NCBI GenBank assembly: GCA_034440575.1
Contig: JAOTOL010001642.1
Location: 248,001-312,000 of the forward strand
Length of the DNA: 64,000 nucleotides
From: Imbricaverruca yamaguchii
Lineage: Eukaryota; Arthropoda; Thecostraca; Neoverrucidae
Direction: 5' to 3'
Each line of letters opens with the position of its first letter. The first letter of the stretch is position 1. Below are positions 22,729 through 33,910 of this stretch, in pieces. Both the position numbers and the translations under genes were made by a program. The notes under the pieces were generated by a model, which was not told where the DNA came from, searched no databases, and saw only the letters and a list, made by a program, of their open reading frames with translations.

Positions 22729-25700
22729 CAGGGTTTCCCAAACCCATGGTCCCGACCCTTTTAAGGGTCGCGAAGGCTTTTCTGAGGGTCGCGGACGGTC
22801 TGAAATGCATATGCATGAATTTTAACATTACTAAGATTAAAGTGCTTCTTTATTGTCTAATTTTGAAAACGACGATCCACAATTCTGAAAATTAACTGAT
22901 CGGAGACGTTAAACCATATTTAAGTTCGGGATGCAAACAGAAATAGATCTAGCAAGTTGTGTGATGTACAAGCTTGCATACAGATAGCGGCAATGATTTC
23001 AGTTTCGGAGATCGTGGGAACAGTTGCACTTGTATGAAGTGTTCCCTTCCGTTCCCACGGTAGTGGACTTCTCAAACCAGAGGGGATGCTCATATCGATG
23101 GTCACTGATTGGCTGCAATCAAATCTAGTGCAATTTGATTAGCTTCATTTCAATGCAGTGCAAGCTTCCGTTTCCGCCGAATGCCCGTTTCAACGAACTT
23201 GTGGTGATCCTCAATAGATTGAACGATCATTGTATTGTTGTTGGCGTTCCTGAAAACATTAGTGTCTGGTATGGTGAGTGAACTATTTTTAACCATTTTA
23301 TAACAATTACTATCGAAATATTGGAATCTATTGAGTGTAATACAATCATGACGAGCAAGTGGAGCGAAGTGTTACTGTAAGGTCCAATGAAAATCGAGTT
23401 GAAAATGTACTTGTGAAAAAAAAATTTCAGTGTTTCGCTGACTTGGGAAACGATTTGCGTGTGATTTTCTGTTGTTGCGTAGTCAAAGTCATGTGTCAAA
23501 GACACCATGTTTTATTTACTGAATTGGAGAGGATGAATAATGAAATTAGCCTAGTTGGTGGAAACCGATTTTGACCTTCATCAGCCCCTCGGATCGATTT
23601 CGGGTAATTTATGTTAATTTTTACGTATCGTAAAATACTCCCAGACATGGTGGACCCGTGGGGCTAACCATGTCACTATGTCCAACGTAACCCACCCCCT
23701 CCCCGCCTAACCGAATGAACTATTTTATACTGATGCGACTGTGGTTCTTTCCCCTCAACAATGTCCTTTCGATGCTTATTTACGACAGCCATAATATTGC
23801 ATGCATTTTAGGATTTAAACAAATTATGTCTCAGAAGTCAGCCCTCTAAACCTACTGGCTGGATCCACAAGTGCTTCGAGGAAAGGCCTGTACATTTCAG
23901 GAATTCATGGAGCATCCGAACCCATCCATCCTGGCGCTTCCACACAAAAGTGAGGACCGACGACAGAATAGCATAAGGTCTGTGTGTATACGTGTATATA
24001 TATGCGTAAGTGTGTGCATGTGCGCACATGTTCGCTTATTGTTTTCCTCCTTCCAGATCTGAATACAAAAATGGCTCAACGACGAACACAATTGGCGTAT
24101 AAGTCTGATTTTTTTAAAATAAATATGGTTTTACTGAAATGAGAGACCGATCTGGGATCGTACGACCCAACTGTGTTCAATGCCTACAAGTCCTCACAAA
24201 TGAATCTATGAAAGAAAATAAACTGAAGCGTCACCTGCATTCGGTTCCTTCTGATTTCATTGAGAAGTTTCTGAGTTACTGGAAGGACAAGGAAGTACAA
24301 GCCAAACGAGGTCGGATCGATGCTCCATCTAGCGAGAAAAAGCTTCTCTGGCATCCTTCGAGGCCAGAGAAATTTCGAAATGCAAAAAAGAAAATCATAC
24401 AATCGAAGAGGAACTGGTAAAGCCAGCAGCAGTGGCAATGGTGAAGGCTATTGATGGAGATGATATTGCGAGCAAAATCGAATCGGTTCCACTTTCGGAC
24501 GACAGATTCAAACGGAGAATTGAGCTGATTTCTGGGAACATTTTGGCTCAATTGATTGCTGCATTGAAAAAAGCGGGCAGATTTTCGTTGAAGACTGACG
24601 AATCGGTTAATATTTCTGGTAACCCCCAACTGATGGTTTTTGTGAGGTACAAGGGAGAAGACGACATCCGTGAAGAATTTCTTTTCTGAGACGCCATGTC
24701 AATCACAACTACCATTTTCAATATGATCGATACATTCTTCAAGAAACACCAACTGGATCGGTCAAATTGTTTGGCTGTATGCACCGACGGAGCTCCCTCG
24801 ATGATGGGAAGTCGCCAAGATTTTGTGAGTCGGGTGAAAGTGGAAAACCCCGATGTCATTATAAATCCACTGTTTCCTGCACCGAGAAAACCCCGCTTCT
24901 CGTGCTTTGCAACCAGAGCTTCATGCAGTCTTGCATGATGTCATCCAAATTGTGAACTTCATCAAAGCGATGGCTTTGAATTCACACATATTCCACAAAA
25001 TGTGTGAAGAGATGGGTTCAAAACATCAATGTTTGCTGTTTCACTCCGACGTCCGTTGTCTGTCTCGTGGTAAGATTCTTGGAAGGGTTCTTGAGCTTCG
25101 CACTGAAATTGAGATATTTCTGTGCGAGAAAAAAACATGCTCTCGCAAATCGTTTCAAAGATGCTGCCTGGCTGGTGAAACTTGCATATTTGGGTGAGAT
25201 CTTTATGCATCTGAATGAACTGAGTTCAGGCATGCAGGGCCGAGGTCATACCATGGTGGACATTGGTGAGAAAATTCTCTCGTTCAAGAAAAAATTGCTC
25301 TTTGGAGAGCAAAAATGGCCAGAAGGAGGACAGCAGCTTTTCTTGTGCTAAGTGCAATGCTCGAAGATTCCGTAAAAATATATTTCGATGGGATCAAAGA
25401 TGTTCTTGAAGAACATCTCAAGAATTTTCAAGAAAAAATTAACAAATATTTTCCTGAAAATGTCGAGCTGAAAAAGCATAGCTGGATCAGGAATGTGTTC
25501 AGCGTCAATGTCAGTGAAGTTTGGAAGGATATTCCTGGAATCCAAGAAGAGCTTATATATCTCCACGAAAACCAAGTCGAGAAAGAAAACTTCGAGAAAC
25601 TCCAGTGTTCACAATTTTGGACTAAGCTGAAAGATAAGCCAATTTTGTCTTTGGAGGCTGAGAAAGCTCTTCGTCCCTTCCCGACGACATATCTAAGCGA

Positions 25701-26188
25701 GCAAGGGTTTTCATGCCTGGTTACTATCAAAACGAAAGCAAGAAACCGCTTGGATCCGCAGCACGATTTGCGTTGTGCTCTGACAATAAACATCAAAGCA
25801 AACTTTGAAGATCTTGTTCGCCAAATGAAGCAGTTTCACGGCAGCCATTGATACTTTTCGTTTGCAAATACATGGTTTCTTTTTTCACGCAATGCAATTG
25901 GTTTCGTTTTGGATGAGTTTTGTCCGCTTAGTTCATTTTAAATTCATTTCAATTTTCTTGGAATTGGTCTTTATCGAAGTTTTGATCGAAGTTTTGGTAA
26001 AAATACCTGACAGAGGTAAATTTAATAGTTATATTGCAATATTTAGTATAAATATAAAATAGCACTATGAATATTTGTAGCAAAAAAAAAATATTAGCTG
26101 CCACTGCATGTGCGTGCACTCATTTAGGGTCGCCGAGTAGGGGTAGGGTTCCATTTAGGGTCGCGGCCGAAAACGTTTGGGAAAGGTG
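22729..26188 (+). mobile_element. hAT-superfamily DNA transposon (ZBED type), dead
   Basis: The left end CAGGGTTTCCCAAAC (22729) and the right end GTTTGGGAAAGGTG (26175-26188) are imperfect inverted repeats sharing TTTCCCAAAC. Subterminal GGGTCGCG words recur near both ends (22770-22796 and 26128-26165). The transposase pseudogene lies in the right half. The 8-bp flanks (ATAGGGCC and GATGTAGG) do not match, so the duplication is lost or the ends are slightly misplaced. About 22770-24060 is non-coding. Confidence 0.75.
24139..25851 (+). pseudogene. hAT/ZBED-type transposase pseudogene
   Basis: Family role: DDE-type cut-and-paste transposase with an N-terminal BED finger. Visible in order: the finger CVQCLQVLTNESMKENKLKR (its last His position is altered); the start of the RNase H fold with SLKTDESVN (first acidic residue) and QLMVFVRY; CTDGAPSMMGSR (second Asp); the FHSDVRCLSRG segment (usually HTEVRWLS, so Trp is changed to Cys); and the C-terminal dimerisation region with TTYLSEQGFSCLVTIKTKAR. 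The pieces lie in frames 1, 0, 0 (after an in-frame TGA at 24687), 1, 2 and 1, so at least four frameshifts and one stop break the gene. The order and spacing fit a full-length ~600-residue protein. It resembles domesticated-looking ZBED5/SCAND3-like relatives, but the breaks argue for a dead transposon. Confidence 0.88.
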
Positions 26189-26835
26189 GATGTAGGCATT
26201 CATAACCATTGATCCTTCTACGTTTAATCAATATATTTTTGGACTGGTAACACAGAAGTAAACAAGCATCTAGCAGAGCACCCTCACCCCTCCCAGCTAT
26301 TGAATTGCCAGGTTCTAGTAAGGACACAGAAATGGCCTTAGCTTGGAAGCAGTTTGTGCAAAGCAGCTGAAAGTTTCAACCTCATGTTCGCGACCCCCCC
26401 CCCCCCCCATCCATTTTTAGCAAAAATATCACCGGATTAGGCCTGTTTGTACCCTGGTATGCATCTCAGGGTACGAACAATTCTGCTATGATGAACTTTA
26501 GTTGATATAGATGGTGCAACATGGAAAATAAGGAGGGGTGGGGGAAGGGCTGCCTGTGCAGTAGGCACCCACGGTACCCCGCTTCCCTACGCCCATCGAC
26601 GAACAAAAACTCAGATGCACGCCTGTTTTCCACCAAATGGTTACTGGCTGCCACTGGGGAATGGAGTCTTCCTTGTGCATTTGACGGAAAAAGAGACACA
26701 TTTGAGTTCCTGAAATTGTCCGGTGACACAACCGATACTTTTTTACCTCTGCCGGTGTGCAAAATCCATGTATGCAAGCCAATCTAAAAATTAATCGTAC
26801 TTCTGAGGCGTGGAACGCCGCGACGCCCACGTTGA
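26189..26835. other. No gene; C homopolymer near 26393-26408
   Basis: Contains a run of about 15 C and sequence ending GCTTCCCTACGCCCATCG (26580-26600), reminiscent of transposon termini seen elsewhere. No coding signal. Confidence 0.4.
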
Positions 26836-27152
26836 AGTAGGGGCAGATCCAGTGATTTTCATCAAAGGGGACAATCGTCTGCAGGGGCGTCACTTTCTTG
26901 GAGGGATGCAACTGCGAAAGTCCCTGAAGGTGCGTCCTTGGCTAAGAATCCTTCAAGGGTACAGTTGTATGCCGGAGTATGCCCAACAGGTGCATTTTCC
27001 GCTGAGAGGGACGCACTTGGCTGGACAATCCATTCAGTGGTGGGAGGGGTGTGCGCTCAAACCTTCGTAGAGTGGCGTATTTTCCCGGACAGAGGGCCGC
27101 CACCTGTCCACAGGAGTGGGGAACACGCCCCCAGTGTCTCCTCTGTATCCGC
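26836..27152. mobile_element. MITE with CAGGGGCGGAT-type ends, second copy
   Basis: The left end AGGGGCAGATCCAGTG (about 26836) and the right end CTCTGTATCCGCCCCC (to 27152) are imperfect inverted repeats. Interior text such as CAGTGTCTCCTCTGTATCC matches CCAGTGTCCCCCCCTGCATCC at 5.85 kb and the 8.7-kb copy. Length is about 317 bp. Confidence 0.6.
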
Positions 27153-28297
27153 CCCCGCGCTGACGCATCCGACAATTCGGCCGACGCAGCTAGTCCGGCG
27201 ACGCGTCCCCTCTGTTGACTTGCGATAGCAGCTGGCAAGGTGTTGCGGGAGTCTGCCACCAGGCGGTGCTACTAGTGCCACAGATAAGACGATTCCCGCC
27301 AGCCTGATGTGAGATTGTTTTCGGTGCCCACCACCAGTTTGCGCTGTTGTCGATCCTGGCTTGGTTGTTGCCCGGCAGAGGCTGCTCGTGTCCACAGTCT
27401 AGTTTCAGAAGGCGAGTAGTCGTGAGAAGCCGGGTAAGAGTAAGAGTAGTTTGAGAAGCGACACGATCAGCACGTGGCAAGGACCGTGGGAACGAAGGGA
27501 TTTCCCGAAATGGGAAAAAGGGATTTTCCTTTTCCACCAAATAGAAACCCAACTGGTGCATGTTGCAAACATGCCCAGAAACGACTAACAGTAATCACTT
27601 GGTCGCTTCCGTGTCACCCGTAGGTATACGTATCTGAATCCTCTTCAATGTTTACTCTTTAAATCGTCTTTTGCTGCCATTGCAGAGTTAATGTTTCCGC
27701 TGGCATTACTCCAACCATTGCCAATGGCAATAACACCCTGTAAACCAAGACAAAATGTGTCGAGCTGTTCCTGCCAACCAGCCATGAATTTCTGACACAT
27801 CTGATCATTTATTTAAGTTGTGAACACAATTGGTGACACCATCTGGGTGGCCATGCCTGCGTGTACTTTGTATTGCGAACAACATGTTCGACCAAAATAA
27901 TGGAAAGCTAGCACTGCTCGGTTGTCGAGTCAGAAGATCTTGTTCACCCGCCGTGGTCAAACTGCACTGACTTTGTGCTTGGATAACACGCCTTCATTGG
28001 ATCCATGCATGATTGTTTCTAACTTGTTTACCTACATTTTGCTATTTTCTTAGCGATGGCGATCAAAGTCAATTGAGTGCCGCAAAATGCTTGCTTCATG
28101 TTGTTCATCGCAATTGGTGCGCACGCAGCGGATTTATTCACAGGATGTATTTGTCTTTCAAGACACGACACCCATAATGATCAATCGTCATGCTCCAACA
28201 GGTCGTCTTATTATTGCGCAAAGTCAACTAAGACTGCGACATTTGTGATCACTAACCAACTATTAAATTCATGATGTGCGGAATTGTGACTGGCTAC
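27153..28297. other. No recognisable feature
   Basis: Only short unrelated ORFs; nothing repetitive was noticed. Confidence 0.4.
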
Positions 28298-28385
28298 TGG
28301 ATTAGCCCAGCTGGCAGAGCGCTGATCTCGGAGACGAGGTCGGCACCGCCCGAACGAGGGCGACTCGACCCGCTTCTCTCATACG
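28298..28385 (+). repeat. tRNA-like sequence, probable SINE head
   Basis: TTAGCCCAGCTGGCAGAGCG gives a good A box and GCGACTCGACCCGC a degraded B box at tRNA-like spacing. Acceptor and anticodon stems do not form, so a functional tRNA is unlikely. Confidence 0.4.
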
Positions 28386-28389
28386 TTTC

Positions 28390-30229
28390 TAGCGGTTGAT
28401 ATGTGATCCGTCTGGAAGAGTGCTGGTGAGGGGACAAGGAGCTACCTTTAGCCGGGCGGTCATGTCGGCCAGTCGAAGCATTGCGGACACGTTAAACGAT
28501 GTCATAAAATTCACGGCTGAATTGGAACCCAGCCATCGGCATAGCCACGAATTTTCGACTGTACCGATGGTGCTTTAAAAAAAATGGTTGACGGGGACAC
28601 AGGTTCGTTAAATAATTCACTGAAAAGAAAACTTTTGTGGAAAAAGCATCAAAGTTTTGCTGCGACTCCGCATCCAATTGCAAGGGAAGCGTCATTGCCT
28701 GGTCTGTGTCTCCAAGTGTATTAGGTATACTTGCAACCTTGTATTTTGTTGCTCCTAGGTACTCCGCTTGCACCGACCTGGAGGATGGCCTCATGATTGG
28801 TAGTCTCGTCAACAAGGTCTCCTAGTACTCCTAGTAACTGCAGGGAACTATGAATCATGAACTAACGAACAATTAATCCGATCGGCTGAACAAGATTCTC
28901 GAGAACTGAGACTTCAATTTCAACTTCAGTTAAATTTCAACTATGTACTAGGACAACAATGGTTAGCACCATTTCAAAAGTCCGCAGGGTTATCAGGCGT
29001 TTTTCAGACGACCACAAATGTACTCCAGCTGTACGTACTATGGCCGCGCGACGGCAGACTGACAGTGAGGGGGGAATATGCACCGACATCGCTGTCTGAG
29101 CTCTCGGAAGGGCTATGTGATGGCCTTGTCCGCTCCTCTCTGCGCGGTCCAGAACACCGATTAGTGGGTGTGAAATCGACCCACCTCCCCGCCCTGCACG
29201 GCATGCGGTATACAATCTTGTCGCGCAGGTCGCGATTTGCGACCTCCTAGGGAATTCCTTTCCCACTTTTGTTTTGATAATTTTCCGGCGAAAAACCGGA
29301 GTGCCCCATGATGTTGGCTCCTGTAGTTGGATTTTACATCTTTCCGCACAAACATTATCCACAGGTTACACCAGGTCGCGAAACTATTACGTCATCAATG
29401 AAACAAGGCTGGATTCGTCGGCCAGGGCGACCATGCCGACATTCGGTTAAAAAATTACTATTGAGATTTTCAAGGAATGCACTTCAGTGGCTTAGCTGCG
29501 CGTGAGACAGTCTGAAGCATGAGTAACTATGTACCACTATGTAGGTGAGTGGCCGAATGAAGTTGGAGATGGGCCGATCAGTGGCGTACCTGGCACTCGC
29601 GTCGTGATGGGGGGAGTAAACGGATTTGAAAGGGGCCGCCGACCGTCATTAAAGCAGTACCTGGATTTCGACCACTGATTTTGTCAAAGGGATCCATTTT
29701 TATACCTAAAATAGCTAGAGACAACAACATTTTATTAGGGAGGGCTACCAATCTACCATCACAGTTTCTAAGCTACACATTTCATCCGCCTTCCCGCTGT
29801 CCAAAAACATTTATTCTGGTATCCCTCGCACATTACTAAAACCACCCTCACCAATCAGGTAGAAATGTCAGACTTTTATACTAACGCACTTCAGTCTATG
29901 GTGCTCGGTCGCCACCGCGCCAACTTCCGTGCACATGCGTGCCCACCTTGCGCATTCAGCGCATTCACCACAAGTCGTGCGATTCTGCGATTCCTGCCAG
30001 GCTCCATGTGTTTTCTATGCGTTGTCAAGTGATAGTTGTGTGACATATTCGACATCATGGAATGTTTCGTATTGAGTTTCGCTGTGAACATTCGAGGAGT
30101 GTAATTGTAAGATAATTTCCGTTCGTGCCGTAATTTCTGGTGAGACGGACATCCAGATGCCCTACTGAGTTCTGATGTAACTCACCTTTTTGTGTAAATG
30201 TTGTCCCAGACTGATTGTCAAACTGAGAC
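28390..30229. other. No gene; transposon-like end at 29580
   Basis: CAGTGGCGTACCTGGCACTC near 29580 resembles the CAGTGGCGTA terminus of many invertebrate MITEs, but no partner end was located. The rest is unremarkable. Confidence 0.35.
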
Positions 30230-30770
30230 GCTGGTTCGATGTTCTTTTGTGGACCTGGTGCGCTCTTCTTCGATAGTTTTAGGGCCCAGCTCATTTGTGT
30301 TATGGCCCCGGCACGTTTCTAAGACCCCGGCGAATTTTGAGCTCTCCCGCTTCTTTGTGAATGAGCCAAGTTTTTAAAGTACCGGTGCGCTTTCGAAGGC
30401 CCCGATATGTTTTCTTTATCTTCAGGTGCGTTTTCTTTCTTTGGACCATGTACACTTTGCTGGCCCAGTCTGTTTTTGAGGCCCTCATGCTGTCTTTTGT
30501 GACCCGGGTATGATATGAGATCTTTCGGTGCATATTTGCCATTTTTATTTTTGTGAAACTCGGTGCGCTTTGGAGAACTCCGGTACATTTTCACCCGGTA
30601 AGCTTTTAGGGCTCCGCTGTACTTATGTAGCCCCCGACGCAAATTTTGGGACACCAATTATACTTTTTAGGGCTCCGACGCGATTTCTCGGGATCCTGCG
30701 GAAATTTTCGATATTGTTTTGTGTATTGGAAGGTCCAAGCCTCTTTTGCATTGCGCCCCTTCGACGTCAA
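30230..30770. repeat. Degenerate GGGCCCCGGCGCG-TTTT minisatellite, array 1
   Basis: About 15-18 loosely repeated units of roughly 30 bp, alternating a GC-rich box (TTAGGGCTCCGACGCGATTT) with T-rich spacers. The same style recurs at 61.01-61.44 kb. Minus-strand ORFs crossing it are lysine-rich by-products. Confidence 0.55.
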
Positions 30771-32164
30771 AATTATACATTCATTTCATATCAAACTAGG
30801 GTCTAGGTTAGGATGCATGGACGCGCGCGACCATTTACATACTTGGAGAAGTTCCACGATTTTCCCATGCAAGGCGACCTGAAGTGGTGATGCAAAACAC
30901 TTCTTGATGTCGTCTCCTCTTGCCCCCTCTCTTGGCTTGGTTTGCTTCTAAACTTTGGTGCCGTTTCCTCTGACTTCGATGTCTGGCTCCGTGCCTGCAT
31001 GTGCGTCCGATCTCCAGTCTCTAATCTCCAATCTACGTCCAACAGTGATAAATTATTCGTGAAGTAGGGTGGAATTTTACGTTCTGAACACTGAATATAC
31101 ATCCTTTCAAGGGACATATCGACATCGTGCTTGTCGATATATGTCTATGAAGTCTCCATGACACGTTCCGCAGATTATTTTGCTTATAAGTATTATGCTT
31201 TTGCTCACCGTTACATATTGATCACACAAGTATTTCAATTCTACACAGTTCTAGATAAAGATATTTTATATGATGCGGTTTGTTAAACAATGAGATCTGC
31301 TGATAACATGGCATTGCACTCGTTATCGTTAATATAAGTGTTCATATATTAGGTGTCTCCAAAATTAAACGAAAAACATGCACTATTGGCTCAAAACAAG
31401 CTTGAAGGACTGACACGATAATTTAATAGGCATGCTTCCATGGCAGATTTATATATCCAATTGCACTCATTTTGATATCTCACACCCAAAGAAAAATAAT
31501 TATTTTAACACTGGTTTATAGCATAGTTAATTCTTCCGTTACCGTTGATATCGATATCCCCAAATTAATTACCTCTCAAAACACGCGAAACAACTACAGT
31601 CATATGTACTCATTTGTCTCAAAAGTGGCTTTGAAGACTTAATAAGTATTTGAAGGAACATTATTGTCATGGTGATTTCGACATCCTGCTGTACTCGGTT
31701 CGACATCTCGCACATAACGAGAAACTAAAATTGTAACATTGACGTCCGATCTCAGTTGCGAGTTTTGAGCTTTAACATCACGGAATGCAACGGCAAATGT
31801 AATTTGATGTCACGGAATTACGTTGGGGTCAGGCACGACTCAAGTGAGCTCCTCATCCTCGCCCTATTTGGCCCAGGCGTCTCACCTTTGCAAGCTTCTC
31901 ATATGCAGGAAGCGTAGTAATCAACCGCGTATATCGTATCCGCTTTGCGAACCTCATCCTTGTCCTTAGCAATTAGTCCACTAGGTTGCCACCTGGTTTT
32001 AACTGTAACTATAGGTATAACTTCGGTGAAACAGCGAAGTTTCAAACACAAAAGGTGTTAATTTCGGTATTAGGTGTAGTTCTAATGCAGAGCCCTGCCA
32101 CTTTTTATTCCTAGTGGAAACCTGTGCATGGTGCACGGTGTACGAAGCATGTTCCCTGATTTAG
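30771..32164. other. No gene; diverged tandem duplication 31360-31740
   Basis: Two ~210-bp blocks share GATATCTCACACCCAAAGAAA / GACATCTCGCACATAACGAGAAA and flanking order, indicating an old tandem duplication. GATATCGATATC palindrome near 31547. Nothing else was recognised. Confidence 0.4.
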
Positions 32165-32562
32165 TAATTTTCCGAGGGGATAGGAAAGACAAGCGGGTGA
32201 TGGCAAAACTCCAGGTAACCAACCACTCACGTGCTGTAAATATGAAATAACAGCCATAAGTGCGAAATACAATACACAAAAGCGGCACGTTTGTGGCCAT
32301 TTTTAGGCGGTGGTCCTTTGTCTCTATGGTACCTGGTTATCAGTAGCACTATAGCACCAACTTTTTTGAAGGGCCACCAGATGTCTTCATCTCTTCAAAA
32401 GTCACCATATGTGCAGGGTCTTTCGCAGCACTCCCATTGTCTCCCTCCATTAGACGCCAGCGTCAGCGTGCGAGCGCAGAGGTTCTGCTTCTTCTGCACA
32501 CCGCCTGCTATGTATATAAAACTGTCACCAACATCAGTTATTCCGCAAAATGATCGGAAACG
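32165..32562 (+). promoter_or_regulatory. Duplicated astacin promoter region (upstream of the broken copy)
   Basis: Aligns by eye to the reverse complement of 40829-41215, upstream of the intact astacin gene. Nearly identical blocks include CAAAAGTCACCATATGTGCA, a CTCCCATTGTCTCCCTCC stretch and GACGCCAGCGTCAGCGTGCG. This shows the duplication was at DNA level and included the promoter. A new out-of-frame ATG at 32550 is absent from the intact copy, which reads ACTG there. Confidence 0.75.
32513..32521 (+). promoter_or_regulatory. TATA box of the broken astacin copy
   Basis: TATATAAAA 50 bp before the ATG, identical to the box of the intact gene. An initiator-like TCAGTT lies at 32534-32539. 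Confidence 0.65.
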
Positions 32563-33441
32563 ATGAATATACTTCTCAGTCTCGCTCTGGTGGCTTTAAG
32601 TGCGGCCAAGCCGCACTCGCAGGACACCAAGCCACATGGTCAGGTAGACAAGGAAGCGCCGATCGTACAGGAACGCCAGGTAGTCACGGAGCCGCCTCTC
32701 GCGCACGGCCGCCAGGTAATCACGGAGCCGCCGCTCGCGCACGGCCGCCAGGTAGTCACGGAGCCGCCGCTCGCGCACGGCCGCCAGGTAGTCACGGAGC
32801 CGCCGCTCGCGCATGACCGCCAGGTGGTCACGGAGCCGCCGCTCGCGCATGACCGCCAGGTGGTCACGGAGCCGCCGCTCGCGCATGACCGCCAGGTGGT
32901 CACGGAGCCGCCGCTCGCGCATGACCGCCAGGTAGTCACGGAGCCGCCGCTCGCGCACGGCCGCCAGGTAGTCACGGAGCCGCCGCTCGCGCACGGCCGC
33001 CATGTAGTCACGGAGCCGCAGCTCGCGCAGGTGTACCACCGCACACTGGTCCTGCCCGTCGACAGCTTCGAGAACCGCAACCCGGACCGCACCGACTTCG
33101 ACGACGACATTGTGCTGACCGACGAGCACTGCGCCAGCCGACAGGCCAGTACCAACCCTCTAGACCAGTCCGGTCAAATTCGCCATCAGCGCCTCCTCGG
33201 CCACCGACCGACCCGGCATCGCGGCTGGCATCCAACACTGGCGCGATAACTCCTGCATCGAGTTCGACGAGGTGCAGGAGGGCGTGCAGGAGAAGCCCAT
33301 CAACTTCATCACGTCGAGCAGCTGCTGGTCCCTTTGGGCATGTCGGGTGGCTCGGGCGCTCAGAGGCTAAGCATCGGAAGCGGCTGCGCCTGGTTTGGCA
33401 TAGTCGTGCACGAGTTGGGTCACTCGAGTTGGGTTTTGTGA
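32563..33441 (+). pseudogene. Truncated astacin metalloprotease copy with expanded propeptide repeat
   Basis: Keeps the start MNILLSLALVALSAAKPHSQ (signal peptide) and the propeptide. The 12-residue repeat RQVVTEPPLAHG/D is present ten times (about 32680-33035), versus three in the intact gene. A 15-bp in-frame deletion relative to the intact copy removes most of the ELFESDM aspartate-switch segment, leaving FDDDIVLT. One inserted C near 33156-33158 shifts the frame, giving a stop at 33247. A 1-bp deletion near 33333 returns to the first frame. The catalytic region then reads HELGH and diverges into SSWVL and a stop (33439-33441). The third zinc His, the Met-turn, EGF and CUB are absent. The Jockey/I-type LINE begins within about 30 bp. 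It is non-functional as a protease; a secreted repeat-rich propeptide could still be made if the promoter is active. Confidence 0.85.
32680..33035 (+). repeat. 36-bp in-frame minisatellite (ten units)
   Basis: Unit CGCCAGGTAGTCACGGAGCC followed by GCCGCTCGCGCACGGC. Central units carry CATGAC instead of CACGGC (Asp for Gly) and GTGGTC for GTAGTC, so they form a recently amplified block. Open antisense frames arise from the low-stop composition. Confidence 0.95.
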
Positions 33442-33464
33442 CACATCGACATACAGTAGGTATA

Positions 33465-33905
33465 TTTTTGCTATTGAAGGTGCGTTCGACACGGCATGGC
33501 GCTATGGAATTCTGAGCAAATTGTATGATTGTGGCATTTGCGACCCATGGAGCTTTCTGAGCAATATTCTATCCGAGCGATGTTTTCGAGTGCGTGTGGT
33601 CGGAATTCTTTCAGACAGATTTGTTCAAGAAGATGGTGTGCCGCAAGGAAGTGTCTTATGTGTAGTGTTATTCGCCCTTTCCATAAATGACAGATGATCA
33701 ATTACCACGCTCAATATTTCGGGTTCTCTTTGTGAACGACTTTTCTATGTGGTTCTGCTCCCGTGGTCTTCGTAGCGTGCAAATACAACTTCAGTTAGCT
33801 GTCGGTAAATTGAAAAAGTGGTGCCACATCACGGGCTTCATATTCTCTCCGACGAAGACTGCAGCCATCCACTTTTGTCTCCGCAGACGATGTTCGGATC
33901 CTTTC
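33465..33905 (+). pseudogene. LINE reverse transcriptase fragment
   Basis: Contains FAIEGAFDTAWRYGILSKLY (RT motif A, normally D-x-x-x-AFD), DGVPQGSVLCVVLFALSIND (motif B region) and LFVNDFSMWF. In the last, the catalytic Y/F-x-D-D motif reads FVND, so the first Asp is lost. One frameshift separates the motif B and FVND segments. The frame runs to IHFCLRRR before the MITE insertion at 33907. Confidence 0.8.
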
Positions 33906-33910
33906 ATTAA

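Noticed and set aside
25315..25851. Intact 178-codon gene
   Set aside because: It is only the C-terminal part of the frameshifted hAT transposase.
30300..30657. Lys/Arg-rich minus-strand ORFs
   Set aside because: By-product of the degenerate ~30-bp minisatellite; no domain.
32596..33155. 171- and 177-codon minus-strand ORFs across the 36-bp repeat
   Set aside because: Antisense reading of the propeptide repeat.
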